Below, piece by piece: positions 55,654 to 63,120 of a DNA stretch of 64,000 nt. A program made the position numbers and the translations under genes. Each line of letters starts with the position of its first letter. The first letter of the stretch is position 1. The stretch covers positions 7,465,433-7,529,432 of the forward strand of contig WNKI01000001.1 of the NCBI GenBank assembly GCA_015350385.1, read 5' to 3'. The notes below the pieces were generated by a model that was not told where the DNA came from, made no database searches, and saw only the letters and a list, made by a program, of their open reading frames with translations. Source of the DNA: Aculops lycopersici. Taxonomy: Eukaryota; Arthropoda; Arachnida; Trombidiformes; Eriophyidae.

Positions 55654-56025
55654 ACACGCAGAAAATCTGCTTAAATCCATTAGTTTCACTTTTCGAATTC
55701 GAATATTAGCTTTATAGTAGACAAATTTGCGAAAGTTAGAGACTAAATTATTTCGTAAACTAAGTAATAAACAAATTTTATTTCGATCAATTATCGTTCA
55801 TAGTGAGCTCAAAATCATATTGAGACTAGAAATTTTCACGCTGGGTTCAGACTTTTCGTTTAAAGCGAGAAAACGCACATTGAATTTTGGGTACCTAGGG
55901 GCGTACTGTTGAGTGTACGATGAATCAAATTTTCTCGAAAAGTCTGAACCGGAAGACAGAAATTCCAACTGAATAGTAACGATAGAGTAAAAGAAGCTAG
56001 ATTCAATAAAGAAAAAAATTGTTTA
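55654..56025. other. Convergent gene ends inside the transposon, with inverted repeat
   Basis: Contains AATAAA for the plus-strand gene just after its stop and several more AATAAA-like sites on both strands. An inverted repeat with perfect 15-bp arms lies at 55844-55858 and 55936-55950. Confidence 0.6.
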
Positions 56026-56418
56026 TTACTTAGTTTGCGAGATAATTGGATTTATAGATGTTCTATTCAACGCTCTTTCGATTGCTAATTGACTTTGGCG
56101 CGCCATATTCGCTGTGAACCGGCGGCTTATGGTCTCTAGGTCGATTTCCGGCTCTTGATCTTCAATTTGGTTAGCGTAAATGCTAAAATCTTCGCAGAAC
56201 GAGAAGTCAATGAATTCTTTCATTCGATTCCATTCCGACATCAACTTATCTGTTGTCAATTGCGTTAAATCCTGGTAGATACGAGGTCTTTGACGCGGCG
56301 ATTCAGAAACTTCCATGTCAATCTGCGAATCTATTGATGGAATCGACGAATTAAATGAAGTCTCCAAGTTATGAGAGCTCAGCGAAATCGTATCTTGAGA
56401 GCTCCAACTTAATCCCAT
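56026..56418 (-). CDS. Small ORF joined to the hAT transposase by TGATG
   Basis: The ATG (56418-56416) shares its A with the last base of the transposase stop TGA (56420-56418), giving TGATG. The 130-residue product is acidic and helical, with SWSSQDTISLSSHNL near the start and ISRRFTANMARQSQLAIERA near the end. I do not recognise it. The transposase C-terminal domain is complete without it, so it is not the missing tail of the transposase. Translation by termination-reinitiation is possible but unproven. Confidence 0.6.
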   Translation of the reverse strand: MGLSWSSQDTISLSSHNLETSFNSSIPSIDSQIDMEVSESPRQRPRIYQDLTQLTTDKLMSEWNRMKEFIDFSFCEDFSIYANQIEDQEPEIDLETISRRFTANMARQSQLAIERALNRTSINPIISQTK

Positions 56419-58235
56419 CACTTCAGTCGTAAGTGCATCTGCTCTAGTTCGCTTCGATTCCTGATGTGTCCAATCTTGCGCATCGTATCATCAAAGTTGC
56501 AGTCTCGGTTATTATGCATCGACATCCTTATCTGTGCTACTCGGAATAGATTGTCCAGATCAAGTTTTGTTCGTTTCATCGATTGAATATTCTTCAAACC
56601 AGAAAAACATCTCTCGATATTGGCTGACGATGGGTGGATATTCAAGAGGCGAGTAGCTAGATTACCTAAGGCTGTTTTCTTTCTGCGTGCAGTCTGCCAA
56701 TACGCTTTACCGTTGCATTCAGCGGTGATTTCGCCTCCAAACTCATTCCTGCGATAGCAATAGTTAGAAAACTCCTCCGGCAGTACATCTTCTATCGTGC
56801 GTGCGCCTACTCTACTCTTCTTAGCGAGCTCGGCCAGATATTTCAAAACCAGTAGCTTGCCAGCACTCGTAACGTAACAAGCTTGGTATCGGGGGTCGAG
56901 GTAGTAAGCAGTTAGCAGCAATCCGAATTCGTTCCCTAGTTTGGTCGGCCCGAAATATTCGATATAAGCTTCTACAGCAGCAAGCACATAACCAATCGAC
57001 CAGTCAGCCTCTAAAACGGATTTTGCAAATTCAAGTATCTTGCTGAAGCACTCCGCCAAGGATACATCTTCTCTTTCAGCCGTTGCTATGCAGTTGCAAA
57101 GTGGTCTAAGAATCGAAATGCGCATTTTCAACCCGTCCATGAATCGATCATCCCTTAATCTTCGAATTGAATCATGTGCTTCGGGACTTTCGTCTGGATC
57201 AGCGATAGATATAATCAGATCTCGGAAACGATTGATCGTTTCTAGCATATCTATGTGACTATACCATCTCACATCAGTGGGTTTTGGAATTTTGTTCATC
57301 CCAGCATCCACTAGTTTTGCACAGAGTATTTTGTTGGAATGAATGGTAGTTCTCAATTCGGTGGCCCAGCATATATGTTCAACGAAATGTTCATTATTGG
57401 CTATCATGTTGCCCATCCTATTAAGATTGTGGGCCATGCACCTGTGCTGAATTATATGCTTGTATCTATTTTCTGTGTTGATGAGCTCCCTCGCGTTCCT
57501 ACAATTAGACGCTGAGTCACTAACTAGTGAGTTTATCTTCTCATGCGGTAGGTTCGAAATCATACTCTCGATTGTCGCTTTCAAATTGACTCCGGTGTGT
57601 CGAATAGCCGATAAATCCTCGAGAGCGTGCAGATGATGGCTGCCGTCACTAAATGTGATTACAAGAGCTAAGAGCGACCTAGATCTCGCATCTTCCCACA
57701 TATCAAATTCGATAGACAGCGAATTGTCAGGACTCGATGATATAGCCACATTGAACTGCTCTTTAATAGATTTGTGTAGCCTTATTAGTTGAGTTTCAAT
57801 CAGATCCCTCCGAGTTGGTAATTTGTAGTCAGATTGGAGTTTACGAGTTTTTTCGATGAGAGACTGAAGATATTTGCACTCTGTCACACTGAATGAAAGA
57901 TTATTTTTAATGATGAATTTGAGCAAAATGATATCAGCATCGTCAGAATGACTATTCTTCGCAACGATTCTTTGCATTAAATTTGTCGACATTTCCTCTC
58001 TTACTTCTTGGATCAATCCACTACACCTGCTTGCATGTTTTAGCATACGATTTAATTCGTTTGTGTTCAGTTGTCGCTGGCATCCATTGCAAATCACTAT
58101 CCGCCGTCGGTTGCAACTCCAATCTGTGGCATCACGGCAGAAAGCTTTGTTTAATGAAGGCAAATCACGAAATACACTAACTGCACCCTGTTGTGAATTC
58201 GGCTCGGGGGAAACCTCGTCGGAAAGCGGAGACAT
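56418..58235 (-). CDS. hAT-family transposase
   Basis: The 605-residue enzyme should cut and paste the surrounding element through its TIRs. A BED-like zinc finger occurs at about 45-75 (CNGCQRQL, then HASRC). The RNase H-like core shows the hAT acidic residues: D in IEFDMWEDA, D in LVSDSASNC, the CMAH motif (C-x2-H) after it, and E in SANIERCFSGL of the C-terminal dimerisation region. The dimerisation block continues to RVAQIRMSMH. No internal stop or frameshift is present, so the element may be autonomous. The start ATG at 58235 lies about 290 bp inside the right end. Confidence 0.95.
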   Translation of the reverse strand: MSPLSDEVSPEPNSQQGAVSVFRDLPSLNKAFCRDATDWSCNRRRIVICNGCQRQLNTNELNRMLKHASRCSGLIQEVREEMSTNLMQRIVAKNSHSDDADIILLKFIIKNNLSFSVTECKYLQSLIEKTRKLQSDYKLPTRRDLIETQLIRLHKSIKEQFNVAISSSPDNSLSIEFDMWEDARSRSLLALVITFSDGSHHLHALEDLSAIRHTGVNLKATIESMISNLPHEKINSLVSDSASNCRNARELINTENRYKHIIQHRCMAHNLNRMGNMIANNEHFVEHICWATELRTTIHSNKILCAKLVDAGMNKIPKPTDVRWYSHIDMLETINRFRDLIISIADPDESPEAHDSIRRLRDDRFMDGLKMRISILRPLCNCIATAEREDVSLAECFSKILEFAKSVLEADWSIGYVLAAVEAYIEYFGPTKLGNEFGLLLTAYYLDPRYQACYVTSAGKLLVLKYLAELAKKSRVGARTIEDVLPEEFSNYCYRRNEFGGEITAECNGKAYWQTARRKKTALGNLATRLLNIHPSSANIERCFSGLKNIQSMKRTKLDLDNLFRVAQIRMSMHNNRDCNFDDTMRKIGHIRNRSELEQMHLRLK

Positions 58236-58492
58236 GGCGATGGTGGTAATTGGTACTTGTCTCTATGCAAAAATACGTGCTAAATGGATTGATTACCTGT
58301 TGCTTACATGCTCTATGCGTACATGCCGCGCGCTAGAGGGGGAAAGAACTCGTGCATGCGCCCTAGAGGTATCTATTTATGCATTCTAAACTTCGCCCAC
58401 TTCGCCCTTCGCCCACTTCGCACATTTCGCACAATCGCACAAATTTCAACTTCGAACGCACAAAAAACTACAGGCCTTGTGTAAGTGCAAAT
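58236..58492. promoter_or_regulatory. Right subterminal region of the transposon
   Basis: Clustered CTTCGC/TTCGCAC motifs between 58385 and 58500 in both orientations relative to the TIR. Likely transposase binding sites and transposase promoter. Confidence 0.6.
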
Positions 58493-58523
58493 ATGTGCGA
58501 AGTGTGACCGCCCCACAACTCTA
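58493..58523 (-). repeat. Right terminal inverted repeat, 31 bp
   Basis: Exact reverse complement of 53810-53840; it is followed directly by the second target-site copy at 58524-58531. Confidence 0.98.
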
Positions 58524-58606
58524 GCTTGCGACTCTATGTTTGTTTACTTTTTCGAGCTGGTCTAATTAGATTTATTGCAACCTCAAATCTTATTTATTGA
58601 TATACA

Positions 58607-58990
58607 ATGCTGAACCTACTCAAATCTCCTGTTCCCCTGATCATATTCAGGCGGTTCAATTCATCCGGAAAAGCCATCAATGCAATAGAAACACCGGAGC
58701 TCGGTCATATCCACAACAAGAAGCCTTTCAAATATCACTGCAAAGCTGGCCGAGCCTACATTTGGTGCTCATGTGGTTGGAGTAGAACTCAACCCTTCTG
58801 CGATGGAACACACGTGAATCAGAAGCTCAAAATCGATAATCGACCTGTAAGGTTTGATTGCACCGAGACGAAAGATTATTGGTTTTGTCAGTGTAAGCAA
58901 ACCATGAACCGACCTTTTTGTGATGGCTCTCACACTACCGATCTCGTCAAAAATGATGAGAATGTTACAGTTATATCGAAGTTTACATGA
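58607..58990 (+). CDS. CISD3: CISD3-type mitochondrial CDGSH iron-sulfur protein
   Basis: CISD3 (MiNT) holds two 2Fe-2S clusters in the mitochondrial matrix. The 127 residues start with a basic presequence-like segment (LLKSPVPLIIFRRFNSSGK) and contain two CDGSH motifs, CSCGWSRTQPFCDGTH (54-69) and CQCKQTMNRPFCDGSH (94-109), each with the three Cys and one His ligands. There is no membrane helix, unlike CISD1/2. Length equals human CISD3 (127). The hAT element ends 76 bp upstream of the ATG, so it may have moved the promoter or leader. PolyA signal 59015-59020; convergent with ERO1 about 40 bp away. Confidence 0.96.
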   Translation: MLNLLKSPVPLIIFRRFNSSGKAINAIETPELGHIHNKKPFKYHCKAGRAYIWCSCGWSRTQPFCDGTHVNQKLKIDNRPVRFDCTETKDYWFCQCKQTMNRPFCDGSHTTDLVKNDENVTVISKFT

Positions 58991-59031
58991 TGATAGTTAA
59001 TGGCTGTATTAGTGAATAAAGCTGTAAAAGA

Positions 59032-60390
59032 TTAGGAATTTATTAACATATTATTATTCTTATTTAAATTATCATGCTTTCGATGATGATAGTTGTTAGA
59101 CAACATCAAGTCTCTAAAAGTCTCCAACTGTCTTATACTATGAGATAGACGAGTTATAGCATTTATCAGTGATATTACTTCCTGGTGGTTCAGGTGCAAC
59201 TTTGTGATATCTTTCACGGATAGAATCTTGAAAGCTGTACCCAGGCCACGGAGCTGGACCTTTCCCCAAAGTTTACACTTATCACAGGCGACACAATCGA
59301 TGATTGTAGTAGTTATATTGCGGAAATGAATTGCAAGTTCATGGGACACATGACTTGGCTTTAGGGATAAATCCTTGAATATTGGAGTGTCAAGTTTCTC
59401 TACCACAGTGAATAAGTTTTGAACTGCACTTTTAGTTGCTTGATCTGGAACATTGATCACACGTTTCATCAATTGAGGTTTACTCTTCGTCAATGCCCTC
59501 AATTCTAATAGGAACAGTCTGTATAAGTTTTCTAGATAATCTATGTGCCCATCGAATCTTCGAAGGAACTCGTCTAAGTTAGGCTTGAATTCTCCAATAA
59601 GACTATGCGAGGGATATTCTGCACATAGGTGAATGTTGATTGATGAATGTAAACCAGATATAGCTTCGTAGAAGAGCCTCTCCTCGTAGCAAAGGTCTTG
59701 ACTGAAGGGGGAATGTGATTTGCTTACAAAACAATTTTCCTCATAGATTGCACGCCAAATTCGATGGGCAGTCTCGCCACTATAGCCCGTGAATCTCTCC
59801 GGATTCACCAGTAAGTCTACATATTGCGAATCATGATCTTCGTTGTCGTTACATTCAAATAGCTTTATCAGCAGGTCGAGTTGATCTTTGGCTAGATCGG
59901 TATTTACGGTGGAAAGCTCGTCATCGTAGTCGACGGGACATTTCTTCGGATCACTAATCGACTTCACTTTACAGTCTCTGAGGTTACATTTGCCTGCATC
60001 GCACCATAGTGTACACGGCCTGTTTAAATTCAATTTGATATATCTGAAATAATCGATGGATGCGAGTGACTTGAGAAGGGGTAATAATTTATTTCTGTTG
60101 AAGGTGTTTATAGTTGATTTCGATTCCAAAAAGTCAACAATAGAACTATAAGGAGGTAACGCAGTCGTTGGCGGCCCATCAAAGCTCAGGGCAACATCAT
60201 CTTGGGGCGCAATTTGATCAGATTTAGACACAGGTGGCTCGGTGTTTCGATACGACTCTAATGATGACGTATCCCTATAAAACAAAGGGAGTATGACATA
60301 ATAAGAGACTGCAATACAGAGTGGTATACCTGCATATTTGAACCATGAATGTAGCTTTCCACGCTTCGACTTGGGCTTTTTAGGCTCCAT
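59032..60390 (-). CDS. ERO1: ERO1 endoplasmic reticulum oxidoreductase
   Basis: ERO1 passes oxidising equivalents from oxygen, via FAD, to protein disulfide isomerase in the ER. The ATG at 60390 gives 452 residues; the frame further up begins only with TTG. The first 40 residues hold a signal-anchor helix (AGIPLCIAVSYYVILPLFY), making a type II ER membrane protein as in some arthropods. The shuttle cysteines CNLRDC (135-140) and active-site CVACDKC (C-x2-C-x2-C) are present. FAD-site blocks ERFTGYSGETAHRIWRAIYEENCF-like region (described by ERFTGYSG and IWRAIYEENC), SGLHSSINIHLC and KLWGKVQLRGLGTA are intact. Length is typical. Confidence 0.96.
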   Translation of the reverse strand: MEPKKPKSKRGKLHSWFKYAGIPLCIAVSYYVILPLFYRDTSSLESYRNTEPPVSKSDQIAPQDDVALSFDGPPTTALPPYSSIVDFLESKSTINTFNRNKLLPLLKSLASIDYFRYIKLNLNRPCTLWCDAGKCNLRDCKVKSISDPKKCPVDYDDELSTVNTDLAKDQLDLLIKLFECNDNEDHDSQYVDLLVNPERFTGYSGETAHRIWRAIYEENCFVSKSHSPFSQDLCYEERLFYEAISGLHSSINIHLCAEYPSHSLIGEFKPNLDEFLRRFDGHIDYLENLYRLFLLELRALTKSKPQLMKRVINVPDQATKSAVQNLFTVVEKLDTPIFKDLSLKPSHVSHELAIHFRNITTTIIDCVACDKCKLWGKVQLRGLGTAFKILSVKDITKLHLNHQEVISLINAITRLSHSIRQLETFRDLMLSNNYHHRKHDNLNKNNNMLINS

Positions 60391-60645
60391 CGAGATATTG
60401 ATTGAGTATTTCAACTTCTCTTGGTGTCCTGATTTGTTTTATCAAAGAGATTTTGAGCAATAACAAACGGCCTTGGGAAGCCGAGATTTCGGTTCTTTAA
60501 GTTTGAAATTGTGCGCGCATCTCAAACTGTGCGATACAGACAACTATTTTTAGAGCACAGGCTCCCATCAAGAACTCGCGCCAATTTGAGCGAACGAAAC
60601 ACGAGGCAATCATTGTTATGTGAAATTTATTTGCTTCGATAAACA
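60391..60645. promoter_or_regulatory. Short divergent promoter of ERO1 and the small ORF/RPA3 pair
   Basis: Only 255 bp lie between two outward start codons. No other feature is recognised. Confidence 0.4.
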
Positions 60646-60840
60646 ATGACTGACAAAGTGGTATATGAAACTGGTTGCCCCCTTGACAAACCCCTTCCCA
60701 TTGAACTATTCAAACTTAATAGGAAGATCAAGTGTTTACCATTATTAGAACCTAAATTGCTAGACGATAGCTTGAGGAGATTGAAGAAAAAGCGCTCTGA
60801 TATCAAGAGAAAGGCAAGGAGATCAGTCAGAATCAATTGA
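60646..60840 (+). CDS. Small basic protein upstream of RPA3, unknown
   Basis: An ATG-started frame of 64 codons with a leucine/proline-rich centre (CLPLLEPKLLDDS) and a strongly basic tail (RRLKKKRSDIKRKARRSVR). I do not recognise it. It ends 13 bp before the RPA3 ATG with no polyA signal between, so both may sit on one mRNA. A degenerate copy of its centre lies at 61701-61740, where most base changes do not alter the encoded residue, which supports that it is translated. Confidence 0.55.
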   Translation: MTDKVVYETGCPLDKPLPIELFKLNRKIKCLPLLEPKLLDDSLRRLKKKRSDIKRKARRSVRIN

Positions 60841-60853
60841 ATTTCCATCAAAT

Positions 60854-61204
60854 ATGTCTGCTAACTTTGGAACGCGTCCCAGAATATTATCCTCAAATGC
60901 CCACAAGTATCTGGGTAGAAATGTCACGATCATCGGTGAGGTAATAAGTATCAACCCCACCGCTGCTACTCTCACCCTGAGAATGCCAGACGAGGAAAGT
61001 ATCATAGTCTTGTTGTCCAAGAACGCCACGACTGTTGAGCCAAACTTATTGACAGAAGTTTCAGGTAAATTAGTCAGCAAGGGTCAAGTTGAGTCGTCAC
61101 ACATCAAGCAATGGTCTCCAAAAGCAACATCTATATTCAACAAAACCCTGTACCGAGAGGCTGTGAACTTCTATGATGCGCATATGCAACATTTCGATAT
61201 TTGA
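60854..61204 (+). CDS. RPA3: Replication protein A 14 kDa subunit
   Basis: RPA3 is the smallest subunit of the single-strand DNA-binding trimer used in replication and repair. The 116 residues form an OB-fold: RPRILSSNAHKYLGRNVTII, GEVISINPTAATLTLRMPD, the last helix LYREAVNFYDAHMQHF used in trimer formation. Length and helix position match the family (human 121). PolyA signal 61317-61322. The start follows the stop of the small ORF by 13 bp. Confidence 0.9.
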   Translation: MSANFGTRPRILSSNAHKYLGRNVTIIGEVISINPTAATLTLRMPDEESIIVLLSKNATTVEPNLLTEVSGKLVSKGQVESSHIKQWSPKATSIFNKTLYREAVNFYDAHMQHFDI

Positions 61205-61810
61205 AGTAAAAGATCAATGCTCATTCGAGGGACAGTCCAAGATCTGATCTCAGACTAGTATACATGGAGTGGTACATCTTGGCAAACTTTCGAAGATGAG
61301 ATTCTCTATTGTCTGTAATAAATTCGCAAGGATTTGAAAATTCTCAACCATATTTTTACTCTCAATTCACTTGATAATTCTTATCACATTCAATATATTC
61401 TAGTCGTTTTAGTATCAATTTTATCATTCTATAAATCTGATTATACTGACTGCAATCATCTCTTTGTTCTACTCAATATCTAGATTTTAGCTTACTTGGG
61501 CTATATAATGCACCCAAGTCAAGATACGGATGCCTCTAGCGACGCCATAGCTAGAGCTGATTGGCATAACCTCTTTTACTTTGGGCATGAGATGGTACTT
61601 GTCGCGCTATTCGTCAATATTCTTGTTTGATTCGAATTGACTCAATTAGTACTGAATTTAATAATATTTTACATCAACTAGCACTATCATATTCATATTG
61701 AGTGCCGACCACTGTTAGAGGCTAAATTACTGGACGATAGATAAACCATATGGTTACTCTCATTTCATTTACTTAATTATATAGAATACATTTTTGTTAG
61801 AAAATCTCTA
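61205..61810. other. Intergenic region with relic of the small upstream ORF
   Basis: Convergent 3' ends of RPA3 and CDV3. Bases 61701-61740 repeat 60731-60770 at 31 of 40 positions; the copy ends with a stop after DDR. Confidence 0.6.
61701..61740 (+). repeat. Diverged partial copy of 60731-60770
   Basis: Direct copy of the segment coding CLPLLEPKLLDD in the small ORF. Here the frame reads ECRPLLEAKLLDDR then stop. Five codons differ only synonymously. Confidence 0.7.
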
Positions 61811-62569
61811 TTATCCTAAGCTGGGAAACGCTCGCTCATCCTCAATATTAGGTACTGCACCAGTTCCTCTTCTAGTTGATGGACCTTTAGAGAGTTTCAT
61901 AGGTTCTAAAACTTTGACACCCGAAGCGTCATAGACAGGGGGTGGCGGTAGATTTAGGCCTCTTTGTGACGGCGGAACATAGGCACTCTTCTTTGCACTT
62001 GTAGTATCATCCTTCTTCTCTATAGTGGACTCGCCAGTAGTTGTGGCACTACCCTTGCCAGCCTCAACTGGTTGATTATCTGTCTTTTTTACCTCACTAG
62101 CGGTAGAATTTGAAGAGGTCGTCGCTTTGGAATCGCTGACATTCGCCGATTCAGTCTTAGATTTGGCTGATTCGACTTGTTGTTTGGCATTTGAGTTTAA
62201 GTCGGCAGAAGGGGTATCGTCTTTGATTTTCCAAGGAGTTGATTCTGCTACTTGTTCAGACTGTTCGGCAGCTAGCCGCCTCTGTTCCTCGTCGGCTTGA
62301 TCCTGAAGTGACATCTCTTTTACTTTCAATCCTGTGTAATCGCGTTTCTCTATATCTTCAAAATCTCTCCAATCGGCATCATCGGCGTCTAAGCCTAGCA
62401 TACCGATTGCCGTCGAAGTCTTGACATCCTTCCTGGATGGATAGTCTGTTTGTCGTGCTCCCTCTTCCAATTCCCTAACCAGGGCGCCTGCAGATAATGC
62501 GGCTTTTCCTTTGTCCTTGCCTCGTTTTTTGTCCTTCTTTGCGAAGAAATCATCTAATGAGTCTGCCAT
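61811..62569 (-). CDS. CDV3: CDV3 homologue
   Basis: CDV3 (carnitine-deficiency-associated gene 3) is a conserved, mostly disordered cytosolic protein of unknown function. The 252 residues start with the family signature SLDDFFAKKDKKR, have DWRDFEDIEKRDYTGLKVKEM (family: KELEQKEVDYSGLRVQAM pattern) and TPWKI, and end with the motifs YVPPSQRGL and ERAFPSLG. The middle is Ser/Thr/Lys-rich. Single exon, start at the first ATG. Confidence 0.88.
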   Translation of the reverse strand: MADSLDDFFAKKDKKRGKDKGKAALSAGALVRELEEGARQTDYPSRKDVKTSTAIGMLGLDADDADWRDFEDIEKRDYTGLKVKEMSLQDQADEEQRRLAAEQSEQVAESTPWKIKDDTPSADLNSNAKQQVESAKSKTESANVSDSKATTSSNSTASEVKKTDNQPVEAGKGSATTTGESTIEKKDDTTSAKKSAYVPPSQRGLNLPPPPVYDASGVKVLEPMKLSKGPSTRRGTGAVPNIEDERAFPSLG

Positions 62570-63120
62570 ACTGAGTGTACCCGGTGATTAGGTGTTATGT
62601 AATAATTCAATATAGTTTTAATTAAGTTTTGGGTAATAATATGTTAGCTGAAAGACGCCAGCTTGTTGGTCGTGTTTTCAAAGAAATCTCCTCGCACGCC
62701 ATAGGCCGCAGATTTCAAGCAAACAACTAGAAATTTTTGCGCAAAGCACAAATCCGCAATAGGCTTTTGCAGACCAACAACAGCGATAATATTAGCATGC
62801 TGCTTGTCATTCGATGGGTTGTGCGCGCCAAAATTTAAAATGCCTCAGAGGCGCACAAAACCCTTAACCCGTTGAAACCTTAACTTAACGATATTTATAT
62901 CATCAATGAGCTTTCCTCTAATCACATAGATCCATATTTGAGAAAGATTTCAGATTTGCCCAGGATTCAAGTTATGACTGAGAGAGAAGAAATATGTCTC
63001 GTTAAGACTGCCGAGCAGGCAGTTTATTTCCGGTCCGAGGTTTTAAAATCGAGCATTTATTCAAAAACAACGATAGAAGCGCTCATAGAAACTTTCTTGA
63101 GGATGTCGCACTCGTTGTAT
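62570..63120. other. Intergenic region, CDV3 promoter side
   Basis: Between the CDV3 start and the 3' end of the prolyl oligopeptidase gene. A plus-strand ORF at 62938-63153 starts with TTG and lacks family features. Nothing else is recognised. Confidence 0.35.

Larger units (their letters stand above)
53810..58523. mobile_element. Complete hAT DNA transposon with accessory genes
   Basis: The element is 4,714 bp long and bounded by perfect 31-bp terminal inverted repeats (starting TAGAGTTGTGGGGCGG) inside an 8-bp target duplication. Subterminal regions carry many copies of the motif CTTCGCAC or its complement (53870-53930 on the left; 58390-58500 on the right), the usual binding sites for hAT transposases. 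It codes for an intact transposase (minus strand), a small ORF joined to it, and a convergent plus-strand gene for a chromodomain/protease protein. Intact ends and frames suggest recent insertion. It lies 76 bp upstream of the CISD3 start codon. Confidence 0.96.
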
